Shown: positions 7,850 through 19,829 of the stretch, piece by piece
Numbering within the stretch: position 1 is the first letter of the stretch
How the letters are laid out: each line of letters starts with the position of its first letter
NCBI GenBank assembly: GCA_011525365.1
Contig: WTGQ01000003.1
Span: 1-64,000, forward strand
DNA length: 64,000 bases
Direction of reading: 5' to 3'
Origin: Acidobacteriota bacterium
GTDB lineage: Bacteria; Acidobacteriota; Thermoanaerobaculia; Multivoradales; Multivoraceae
Notes under the pieces: generated by a model
What the model saw: only the letters and a program-made list of their open reading frames with translations
Told to the model about the DNA's origin: nothing
Database searches by the model: none
Position numbers and translations under genes: made by a program

Positions 7850-9025
7850 CTAGTTGTTACAGGAGAAGGCCATGACGTCCCGGGTCGACGCCCCGCGGCG
7901 TCCACGGAACCACTTGACTTCGTCGGTCATCGTGTCCCGGACGGCGATGCTGTAGTCCGCGTCCGACGCTGCGCCGGCGTACAGCCCGAAGTAGCCGCTG
8001 CCGCTGCAGTCGTCGACCAGCCGCACCAGCAGCGCCGGGTCGTCGTCGCCGAAGGTGAACAGGCCGGCGGCGCCGGCGAGGCCCGCCGCGACCGTTCCGG
8101 CTGCCTCGCCCGGCATGCCGGGCATCGCATAGCGCGCCCTCACGCGGAAGCGACCGTCCTCCAGCAGGCAAAGCCCGTCGCTGCACGCGGAGTCGGCTGG
8201 CGGTCCGGGGTCGGGGCCGGGGCCGGGATCAGGTCCGGGATCGGGCGTGTGCACGGACTGGTCGACGACCAGGCGAATGCCGTACGCCTTGACCCGGGGA
8301 GTGCTTTGCTGTGGATTGTCCCAGTTCGTCCAGGAACCGTCACCGCCATGCGACCGTCTGCGCACGCTCGTCGCGTGCATCTGGTTGCCCGTGGGCGCGG
8401 GATCCATGCTGGTGTAGTGGTCCTCGCCGAGGAGCTTGTTCGTGTTGCCCTGCCACGCGACGCCGACCCATATCGCGCCCCGCGCCATTCCCCTGCCGCT
8501 CAGGGCGCCCGCGAAGGTAAGGCACTCGTCAGTGCCCCGGCGCGCGATCCGCGACCTCACCTCGTATCGAAGGCCACTGACCGTTCCCGGTTGTCCGTTG
8601 TTGTCCCGGTAAAAGGTCAGGTCGAACACCACGTCCCCGGTCCGGTCCGTACGGGGCCGCTCGAAGCAGACCTCGAGGTTCACCAGGCTGCCCGCGCCGC
8701 TCAACTCGAACCGTTGCGCGACCTCCGTCACGAAGGGCCGGAAGGCATCGGGGATAGAGCCGTAGTTCTCGAAGTCCCCGTCGTCGTACTGGTACCTCGT
8801 CGTGTCGTGTACGGCGCTGGTCACGCGTTCGAGATCCGGGCTGGCTGCCAGCCGGACGGTGGTCGTGAGTTCGACCGGCCCGGAAGGCGGCGAGTCCAAT
8901 CGCAGCACGTCTTCCGCGTCGAGCAGGTCGATTCCTCTCTGCGCCGCCAGCGGCGCAGAAGCGCAAACCAGCAGGCTCAGCAGGCAGATCAGGTTCAGAA
9001 CGATGCGGCCGCTGTCCGTTTTCAT
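7850..9025 (-). CDS. Secreted protein, paralogue of the downstream gene
   Basis: The 391-residue protein has a signal peptide (LNLICLLSLLVCASAPLAAQ) and an ATG preceded by GGGAAG. Its domain order is the same as in the 6535-7707 product. The N-terminal module has YQYDDGDFENYG and VTEVAQRFELS, and reaches AYGIRLVVDQ. A DPGPDPG linker and a C-terminal domain (CLLEDGRFRVRARY, GLFTFGDDDPALLVRLVDDC) follow. The C-terminal domain is divergent, lacking the WFF and WVF tryptophans. Tandem duplication is the simplest origin. Only 142 bp separate the two genes, so they may be cotranscribed. Function unknown. Confidence 0.72.
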   Translation of the reverse strand: MKTDSGRIVLNLICLLSLLVCASAPLAAQRGIDLLDAEDVLRLDSPPSGPVELTTTVRLAASPDLERVTSAVHDTTRYQYDDGDFENYGSIPDAFRPFVTEVAQRFELSGAGSLVNLEVCFERPRTDRTGDVVFDLTFYRDNNGQPGTVSGLRYEVRSRIARRGTDECLTFAGALSGRGMARGAIWVGVAWQGNTNKLLGEDHYTSMDPAPTGNQMHATSVRRRSHGGDGSWTNWDNPQQSTPRVKAYGIRLVVDQSVHTPDPGPDPGPGPDPGPPADSACSDGLCLLEDGRFRVRARYAMPGMPGEAAGTVAAGLAGAAGLFTFGDDDPALLVRLVDDCSGSGYFGLYAGAASDADYSIAVRDTMTDEVKWFRGRRGASTRDVMAFSCNN

Positions 9026-9142
9026 GGTCTTCCCTTTCCGGTGAGACACCCCGGTGTTAGGTGGGAAATCTATACGTCCCAGTAGATTACGCCGAAGTTA
9101 TAGAGGAATGCAAATCGATTAGTCGGCGTTGCTGCAGCAGAA

Positions 9143-9197
9143 GCCGGCCAGAAGGCCGGCGCACCGACAGGCCGGCCAGAAGGCCGGCGCACCGACA
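9143..9197 (+). repeat. 27-bp palindrome, direct tandem pair (copies 6 and 7)
   Basis: Two perfect cores, 9143-9169 and 9171-9197, are separated by one base. They lie immediately downstream of the metalloprotease stop (9205) and upstream of the 7850-9025 gene. This is the only head-to-tail full-core pair in the window. It is not CRISPR, since there is no spacer. Confidence 0.9.
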
Positions 9198-9204
9198 GGT
9201 CGGG

Positions 9205-11703
9205 TCACGGCGCCGAGCAGGGGAACGCCTTCAGCTCCTGCACGGGCCGGAACAGCGTGCCCGCGGGATTCTCGAACGTCCGTTCCTCGCCGGTCTCCGT
9301 GTCGGTGACCGTCATCGTGACGCCGAGGTCCGTCAGGCCGCCCGCGAACACCCAGCGGTGACCGTTGAAGTCGCAGCCGTCCAGCACCTTGAGGACCATC
9401 TCGACGTTGCTCGGCTGGAAGAACCAGTAGAGGCCCGTGTCTCCGGTCAACGGCCAGGCGACGGCGTCGCCGGTCTTGCCGTCCGCGCTCTCCCAGGTGG
9501 CCCGGACCGCGAAGCGTCCGTTCTCGAGGCAGAGGGTCTCTTCGTCGGGGATGCAGTTGCCGCCGACGGCCTGCGCGAGCCTGGATGCCGGCCAGAAGGC
9601 CGGCGCACCGACAGTTGGCGCACCGACGTCCGGAGCCGCACCGGCACTGCCGCCGCGTACGGCCTCCATCTCGCCGGCCGAGAGCAGGTAACGGCTCTCG
9701 CCGTAGAGGTTGCCGCCCTGGGAACAGACGGCGAAGGTGTCCTGGTCCTGGACCGGCTCGAAGGCCGCGCCCGGCCGGTTGTAGTAGGTGGCCGCCACGC
9801 CGGTCTCCGAGTCGATCACCTTCATGACGACCTTGACGTCGGTCAGCCCGCCGGCGAACACCCAGTAGCGGTCGTTGAAGCGGCAGCCGTCGAGCACCTT
9901 GACGACGACCTCGACGTTCTCCGCGTTGAAGAACCAGAGATAGCCGGTGTCGTTCGTCAGCGGCTCGGCAGCGCCCGCGCCGGCATCCTGCGCCGACTGC
10001 CACTGGAGCTCGACCCGGAAACGCCCCTGGTTCAGGCACACCGTGTCGCGGTCCTCGACGCACTCCGCGACCTCGGCGAGGGTGGTGGCGCCGACTTCGA
10101 GCGTGGGGCTCGAAACGCCGCGGTTGTTCGTGGCGAAGACCTGGTACGCGCGGAAGGAGGCGGGAGGGATGTCCTCGATGACGACGGACGTCGTGTTCGC
10201 CGGCAGAACGGCGATGCGCATGAACTCGCTGTCGACCATCCGTTCATGGATCTCGAAGCCCGTCTCGTCGCCGGAACGGTCCTGCCAGCGAAGTTCCAGT
10301 TCCGTCTGGCTGATCGCGCTGACGGTCAGGCCGCCGGGGGCCGCCGGTCCCACCGGCCCCACCGGTCCGGTCAGCGGGTAGAGGGTGCGCACTCCGTTTC
10401 GGTCGTCGCGCTTGAGCGCGGCGCCCTCGATCAGGGCGTCGCCGATGTGCGACCGCATGATCGTGCGCTTCTCCTGGTCCGATTCGCAGGGACCGGTCTC
10501 GTCATCGCCGCAACTGTGGCCGAGGCCCAGCGCGTGACCCAACTCATGCGCCATCAACTGCGCGTGGGCCCGGCGCGGATTCTCCGTCGAGGCCACCCAG
10601 CGGTGATAGCCGTCCTGGGTCGTGATGTTGGCTTCCACCAGTTCGTACGCCCGCGCCCGCGGCCGGCCTGGAATGGTGTGCTCGTTGCACCTGTAGTACC
10701 AGTACGCGTAGGCGAGCACGCCACCTGTCGCCGGATCGTAGCTGCCGTCGATCTCGTCGAGAGGATCCTCGAAGGTGATCGAATTCGTGCCGTCGGAGTC
10801 CTGCAGGGAGGGGTGCTCCTTCGCCAGGCCGCCCTGGACCAGATTGACGCGGCTCCTGGGATCCTGGGTCCATGCCCCCATCGCGGCAAGCACCTGTGAC
10901 ATCCCGCCGCCCACGACGCCCCGCTGGCCCTCCGCCTGGACCACCATCTCCACCCTCTCGCCCCGGTCGAAGTTCCGCCAGCGGATGGGCAGTTCCGGCC
11001 GAGCGCAGGCGTCGCCAAGCGACAGGTTGAAGGCGGAGGCGACCGCCACGGGATCATCTCCCGCATTGCTCATGAAGTAGTCGGCCGGACGGTCGGCCCC
11101 GGCCACGTGATCGGCGATCCAGCGGCGAAACCGGACCGCGTCGCGCGGGCGCCACTCATCGACTCTTGCGCCGGCGGTCGAGCCGCCGGCAACGGCCGCG
11201 ACGCGAAGCGCCGGCTCGCGCTGCAGCAGCATGCTGCCGCCCGCCGGCGCCTCGAAGAACATGCCCAGGGCGAGCTCGACCGTGCGGTAGACGCCCTCGA
11301 CCGGATTCAGGAAGAGCAGCACCCGGTCGCCTTCGACCAGAGCCGGCAGGCCGACCACCCGGCCCACCAGGCCGTCCGGGCTGACGCCGCCCGGCTGGCG
11401 GATGACGATGGTGCCACCCGGCACGAAGCCCTTGAGCACCTCCTCGACCTGGAACATGACGTCGGTGGAGAGCGGGCCACCCGCCGGCCCGGGCTCGGTG
11501 GCGACGACCTCGCCGAAGACGATGACGGGCGAACGGTCGACCATCACCTCGTCGGCGGGCATGACGTAGACGAGGGCTTGTGCGGCGGGGGCGAGGAGAA
11601 GTAGGGCGGCGGTCAGAATGCCGGCCAGAAGGCCGGCGCACCGACAGACGCACCGGCACCGGCGCCGGTAGAGAGGAATGTCGATGAGACGATGGGTGGG
11701 CAT
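9205..11703 (-). CDS. Secreted zinc metalloprotease with FN3 and two C-terminal WFF/WVF domains
   Basis: The 832-residue exported protein carries a metzincin zinc site HELGHALGLGH (about residues 386-396) followed by a Met-turn segment (RTIMRSH). An Fn3-like domain with a sequence like LTVSAISQTELELRWQDRSGDETGFEIHE (quoted here only by its LELRWQD core) follows at about 450-535. Two copies of the window's WFF/WVF domain (about 545-655 and 715-832) end the protein. They are separated by a linker containing an in-frame palindromic repeat ([10 protein letters not shown]). The signal peptide is built on another repeat copy: CRCAGLLAG is followed by ILTAALLLLAPAAQA. I chose the ATG at 11703; upstream ATG/TTG codons would add a non-signal extension. 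Confidence 0.82.
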   Translation of the reverse strand: MPTHRLIDIPLYRRRCRCVCRCAGLLAGILTAALLLLAPAAQALVYVMPADEVMVDRSPVIVFGEVVATEPGPAGGPLSTDVMFQVEEVLKGFVPGGTIVIRQPGGVSPDGLVGRVVGLPALVEGDRVLLFLNPVEGVYRTVELALGMFFEAPAGGSMLLQREPALRVAAVAGGSTAGARVDEWRPRDAVRFRRWIADHVAGADRPADYFMSNAGDDPVAVASAFNLSLGDACARPELPIRWRNFDRGERVEMVVQAEGQRGVVGGGMSQVLAAMGAWTQDPRSRVNLVQGGLAKEHPSLQDSDGTNSITFEDPLDEIDGSYDPATGGVLAYAYWYYRCNEHTIPGRPRARAYELVEANITTQDGYHRWVASTENPRRAHAQLMAHELGHALGLGHSCGDDETGPCESDQEKRTIMRSHIGDALIEGAALKRDDRNGVRTLYPLTGPVGPVGPAAPGGLTVSAISQTELELRWQDRSGDETGFEIHERMVDSEFMRIAVLPANTTSVVIEDIPPASFRAYQVFATNNRGVSSPTLEVGATTLAEVAECVEDRDTVCLNQGRFRVELQWQSAQDAGAGAAEPLTNDTGYLWFFNAENVEVVVKVLDGCRFNDRYWVFAGGLTDVKVVMKVIDSETGVAATYYNRPGAAFEPVQDQDTFAVCSQGGNLYGESRYLLSAGEMEAVRGGSAGAAPDVGAPTVGAPAFWPASRLAQAVGGNCIPDEETLCLENGRFAVRATWESADGKTGDAVAWPLTGDTGLYWFFQPSNVEMVLKVLDGCDFNGHRWVFAGGLTDLGVTMTVTDTETGEERTFENPAGTLFRPVQELKAFPCSAP
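9587..9613 (+). repeat. 27-bp palindrome copy 8, inside CDS
   Basis: Perfect core inside the metalloprotease gene, read in frame on the minus strand as VGAPAFWPA between the two C-terminal domains. A second VGAPT-type half unit lies at about 9611-9630. Confidence 0.88.
11620..11646 (+). repeat. 27-bp palindrome copy 9, inside signal-peptide coding region
   Basis: Perfect core read on the minus strand in the third frame as CRCAGLLAG, residues 20-28 of the metalloprotease. It forms the end of the n-region and the beginning of the hydrophobic core of the signal peptide. GCACCGGCACC-type tail units continue to about 11668 and encode the preceding RRRCRCV residues. Confidence 0.85.
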
Positions 11704-11762
11704 GGCAAAGCCCGTCGCCCTGGATGGACGGGCGAGGGAAAAGCGCCCGGATTCTAGCATTC

Positions 11763-12440
11763 TCAAGGCTTTTTCGAGAGCAGTTGGCCGGCCCGCGCCG
11801 TCAACTCGTCGAGTCGGGCGCCGAGTTCGAGCCGGGCCTCCTCGCGCTCCGCGGCCGTCGCCTTGCGCTCGAGCATCATCGGTTCGCCGACCACGACCGC
11901 CACGCGGGTGAACGGAAGGCCGATCGTCATGCGGTCCCAGCTTCGCAATCTGAACGCGCGGGCGGCGGCGATGCCGGCGGGGACGATCGGCGCGCCCGAC
12001 GTAGCCGCCAGCACGATGCCGCCGGGCTTGGCCTCGCGGGCCGGCCCGCGAGGACCGTCGGGCATGAGGAGCAGGGTCGACCGGTGCCTGCGGAGCTCGC
12101 CGTAGAGATGGAGCGCCGCCTCGCGGCCGCCCCGCGAGGTCGAACCGCGGGTGACCCGGATGCCCCAGGCACGGCCGATCCGCGCCGACAGCTCACCGTC
12201 GGCGGAGTGGCTGGCGAGGATGGACACCGGTCCGCCGGCGGGCAGCAGGAAGCGGCGCACCAGCAGCAGGGAGAGCGCCGTCTGCCCGTGCCAGCAGGCG
12301 AGCATGGACGGGGGCTGGAGAGCCCGCTCCAGGTGCTCGCGGCCCTCGAAGTGGCGGAGGCGCCAGGTGGCGCTCACGGCCTGGGAGAGGAAGCGCAATG
12401 CCACGGCGGCGGGCGCCAGGGCGGCGCCGCGAACCTTCAT
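11763..12440 (-). CDS. Lysophospholipid acyltransferase-like protein (DUF374/LPLAT)
   Basis: The 225-residue protein resembles DUF374-type LPLAT proteins. It has a hydrophobic N-terminus, the block LACWHGQTALS in place of the HxxxxD acyltransferase motif, LLLMPDGPRGPAREAKPG, and a conserved APIVPAGIAA segment. Such proteins sit next to lipid A or KDO genes and are thought to acylate a lipid precursor at the inner membrane. I use the ATG at 12440, because the longer reading (from 12488) would run through a palindromic repeat. Downstream of the MsbA-like transporter in the same direction, consistent with a lipid A assembly role. No strong Shine-Dalgarno is visible. Confidence 0.75.
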   Translation of the reverse strand: MKVRGAALAPAAVALRFLSQAVSATWRLRHFEGREHLERALQPPSMLACWHGQTALSLLLVRRFLLPAGGPVSILASHSADGELSARIGRAWGIRVTRGSTSRGGREAALHLYGELRRHRSTLLLMPDGPRGPAREAKPGGIVLAATSGAPIVPAGIAAARAFRLRSWDRMTIGLPFTRVAVVVGEPMMLERKATAAEREEARLELGARLDELTARAGQLLSKKP

Positions 12441-12466
12441 GGGGCGTACCGACAGGCGGACCGGAA

Positions 12467-12493
12467 GCCGGCCAGAAGGCCGGCGCACCGACA
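12467..12493 (+). repeat. 27-bp palindrome copy 10, intergenic
   Basis: Perfect core in the 72-bp gap between the ABC transporter stop (12513) and the acyltransferase start (12440). It would lie in the 5' leader of the acyltransferase mRNA and could occlude or stabilise it. Confidence 0.88.
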
Positions 12494-12512
12494 GCCGCAG
12501 CGGCCGGCACCT

Positions 12513-17020
<4,508 letters not shown>

Positions 17021-17024
<4 letters not shown>

Positions 17025-17641
17025 GTGGCAGGCGACCAGACCAGGGCCCTGGCCAGGTCGCCGACCCGCCGCGGACCCGGATCCTCCGGCTGCCACTCGG
17101 CCTCCAGCAACTCCGCCGGACTCCGGCCGTCCAGCAGCGTGCGCGGTCGATCGAACCAGCGCCGGACGCCAATGTCGTTGTAGGCCCCCGCAAGATCGCC
17201 CGCGACCAATGCCAGAAAGTGTAAACGCGCGGCAACCGCGTCGGGCACCGCCCTTTCGCCGGCCAGGTAGCGTCGCAGGCTCACGGCCGAAACCTGCAGC
17301 AGTCTCGCAAGGAGTTCACGCCCAAGCAGCTTGTCGAGCCGCGGTCCCTCCGCCACCGGAACCGGCGAAGCCTCCAGTGCGTCGCTCAGTTGCTGAAGTT
17401 GACGGACGAATCCCTCACGTTCGCCCTCGCTCTGCGGGACGATTGCCGGTAGATGGCGTCCCACACCGGCACGCCGTAGCCGGGCCAGCACCTCCTCCCA
17501 AACTGACGCGTCCAGCCTGTCGATGGAGCCCTTGCCCAGGATGCCCATCGCTTCTGCCCGGGTCAGCACCTGGATTCCCAGGGGCAAAGACTGACGGTCA
17601 TCGAATGGCTCGCCAACGGATCGGATGCGGATATTACTCAC
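17021..17641 (-). CDS. Xre/MbcA/ParS-type antitoxin
   Basis: The 206-residue protein ends with the antitoxin/toxin-binding module (DIGVRRWFDRPRTLLDGRSPAELLE), the DUF2384-type block characteristic of RES partners. An Xre-like helix-turn-helix is suggested before it by LLQVSAVSLRRYLAG. It should neutralise the RES toxin encoded immediately downstream and repress the operon. The N-terminal 60 residues are longer than the compact family members and look unusual. GTG start. Divergent from the NtrC-type regulator with a 74-bp gap, where the operator probably lies. Confidence 0.78.
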
Positions 17642-17715
17642 TGATCCGAACGGTATCCGAGTCGGCGCCAGGACGTCAACGGCGACTCACGGCGTTGCCC
17701 GGCTAGGATCGCGCC

Positions 17716-19101
17716 ATGGCCGCAGCCCCCTGGGTCATCGTCATCGACGACGAGGCCGGTTCCCGCCAGTCCATGGCGATCGCCCTGGAGCGGGCGGGAC
17801 TCCGTGTGCGGGTGTTCGACGATGCGGAACCGGCGCTCGGCTTCGTCGAACGGGAGCCGAAGGTGCGACTGGCGGTCTGCGATCTGCGCATGCCGGGGAT
17901 GGACGGCCTGGCGTTCCTGAACCGGGTGCGGGCCCAGGAGCTCGACCTAGCGGTGATCCTGGTCACCGGCTTCGGCACGATCGAATCGGCGGTCGAGGCG
18001 ATGCGCGTCGGCGCCGACGACTACCTGACCAAGCCGGTCGACCTCTACGAGTTGCGGAGCCGCGTCCTCAAGCTGATCGAGAACTGGCAGTTGCGGGACG
18101 AGGTCACGAATCTGCGCGAGATGCTCGACGAGCGTTTCGGCTTCGACGCCATCGTCGGCCAGTCGGCGGCGATGGAGCAGTTGTTCCAGCAGATGCGCCA
18201 GGTCGCGCCGAGCCGGGCCTCGGTGCTGATCCTGGGTGAGAGCGGCACCGGCAAGGAACTGGTGGCGAAAGCCCTGCACCAGGCGAGCTCCCGGAGTCAG
18301 GAGCGGTTCCTGGCGCTCAACTGCGGCGCCATCCCGAACGAGATCCTGGAGAGCGAACTGTTCGGCCACGAGAAGGGGTCCTTCACCGGCGCGGTCGGGC
18401 GCAAGATCGGCAAGTTCGAGCTCGCCGCGCGCGGGACGCTGTTCCTGGACGAGATCAGCGAGCTGATCCCGGAGCTCCAGGTCAAGCTGCTGCGGGTGCT
18501 CGAGGAGCGGCAGATCATGCGGGTCGGCGGCAGCAGGATGCTCGACGTCGACTTCCGGTTGCTCGCCGCGACGAACCGCAACCTGGAGGAGGCGGTCGAG
18601 CAGGGCGCCTTCCGGGAGGATCTCTACTACCGGCTCAAGGTCGTGACGCTGCGCATTCCGCCGCTGCGGGACCGCCTCGACGACCTGCCGCTGCTGGCCG
18701 ACCACTTCCTGAGAGAGTTCGCGGCCAGGGAGGGCAAGCCGGAGATGCAGCTCTCGGGCAGAGCCCTCTCCTGCCTCGCCCAGAATCGCTGGCAGGGGAA
18801 TGTGCGGGAGCTGCGCAACGTGCTCGAGACGGTCGCGGTCTTCCACGGCGGCGGCCGGATCGAGGTCGGCGATCTGCCCGAGGAGATCCGCCAGGCAGCC
18901 GAGGCGCCGGCCGAGGCCGCCGTCCAGACCGCCTTCGGCGAACCGCGGACGATGGCCGAGATCGAGCGTCACGCGATCCTGCAGACCCTGGACCGCACCG
19001 GCGGCAAGCGGACGGAGGCGGCGCGGCTGCTGGGGATCGGCGTGCGGACGCTGCAGCGGAAGCTGAAGGACTATCGGGAGCGGGGGTTGGTGGGGGGCTA
19101 A
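17716..19101 (+). CDS. Sigma54-dependent NtrC-type response regulator
   Basis: The 461-residue protein has an N-terminal receiver (DDE at 11-13, phospho-Asp in AVCDLRMPG near residue 57, Lys in LTKPVD). An AAA+ domain follows, with Walker A GESGTGKE, a GSFTGA sigma54-contact loop, Walker B GTLFLDEI and the arginine-finger region. A C-terminal Fis-type helix-turn-helix (KRTEAARLLGIGVRTLQRKLKDY) ends it. It would activate sigma54 promoters after phosphorylation. No histidine kinase is adjacent, so the input is unknown. Overlaps convergent pdxJ by 4 bp. Confidence 0.93.
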   Translation: MAAAPWVIVIDDEAGSRQSMAIALERAGLRVRVFDDAEPALGFVEREPKVRLAVCDLRMPGMDGLAFLNRVRAQELDLAVILVTGFGTIESAVEAMRVGADDYLTKPVDLYELRSRVLKLIENWQLRDEVTNLREMLDERFGFDAIVGQSAAMEQLFQQMRQVAPSRASVLILGESGTGKELVAKALHQASSRSQERFLALNCGAIPNEILESELFGHEKGSFTGAVGRKIGKFELAARGTLFLDEISELIPELQVKLLRVLEERQIMRVGGSRMLDVDFRLLAATNRNLEEAVEQGAFREDLYYRLKVVTLRIPPLRDRLDDLPLLADHFLREFAAREGKPEMQLSGRALSCLAQNRWQGNVRELRNVLETVAVFHGGGRIEVGDLPEEIRQAAEAPAEAAVQTAFGEPRTMAEIERHAILQTLDRTGGKRTEAARLLGIGVRTLQRKLKDYRERGLVGG

Positions 19102-19820
19102 CGCGCACCCAGCATTGCTTCGAGCATCTCGGAGACGGCGGCGGGCATGCCGATCAGGACCGCCCGCGACACGATCGAGTGGCCGATGTTCAGCTCGCTG
19201 ATTCCGGCGAGCGCCGCGACCCGACCGACGTTGGCGACGGTCAGGCCATGTCCGGCGTACGCCTCCCGGCCCGCGGCGAGGCCGCGCTCGGCGGCTGCTT
19301 CGATCTTCGTGAACTCGGCGTCCGCGGCGCTGGCCGAGACGCGCGTGTAGGCGTCGGTGTTCAGCTCGAAGCCGGTGACGTCGTCCTGGTCGTCAAGCGC
19401 CGCGAGCTGTTGCAGGTCGGGATCGACGAAAACGGCGACGCGGATGCCGGCCTCGACCAGACGGCGGGAGGCGCGTCGCACCTGCTCGCCGCGTCCGATC
19501 AGGTCCAGGCCCCCTTCGGTTGTCACCTCGTCGGGGCGCTCGGGAACCAGTGTGACCTGGTCGGGCAGGACCCGCTCCGCGAACTGGAGCATCGGCTCCT
19601 CGGCCGCGATCTCGAGGTTGAGCCGGCCCTTGACCGTCTCGCGGAGGTCGACGACGTCCTGATCCTGAATGTGGCGGCGGTCCTGGCGCAGATGCACGGT
19701 GATGCCGAAGGCGCCGGCTTCCTCGGCGAGCCGGGCGGCTTCCACGGGGCTCGGGTAGCCGGCAAGTCGCGCCTGCCGCAGGGTCGCGACGTGGTCGACG
19801 TTGACGGAGAGATGGGTCAT
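19098..19820 (-). CDS. pdxJ: Pyridoxine 5'-phosphate synthase
   Basis: The 240-residue TIM-barrel enzyme opens with LSVNVDHVATLRQAR and contains ITVHLRQDRRHIQDQD and the phosphate-binding ISELNIGHSIVSRA. It condenses 1-deoxyxylulose 5-phosphate with 3-amino-2-oxopropyl phosphate to make PNP in the DXP-dependent vitamin B6 pathway. It follows glmM by 9 bp in the same direction and ends the ftsH-dacA-ybbR-glmM-pdxJ run. Confidence 0.96.
   Translation of the reverse strand: MTHLSVNVDHVATLRQARLAGYPSPVEAARLAEEAGAFGITVHLRQDRRHIQDQDVVDLRETVKGRLNLEIAAEEPMLQFAERVLPDQVTLVPERPDEVTTEGGLDLIGRGEQVRRASRRLVEAGIRVAVFVDPDLQQLAALDDQDDVTGFELNTDAYTRVSASAADAEFTKIEAAAERGLAAGREAYAGHGLTVANVGRVAALAGISELNIGHSIVSRAVLIGMPAAVSEMLEAMLGAR
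19102..19113 (+). repeat. Palindrome family 2 tail (GCGCACCCAG) only
   Basis: Solitary CGCGCACCCAGC at the overlap of the convergent NtrC-type and pdxJ stops. It matches the conserved 3' tail of the GGGTC/GACCC repeats but has no hairpin. It may be a decayed copy. Confidence 0.35.
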
Positions 19821-19829
19821 CGGTTGATC

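Noticed and set aside
9143-9197. CRISPR-like direct repeats
   Set aside because: Only two adjacent copies with a 1-bp gap; no spacers and no cas genes.
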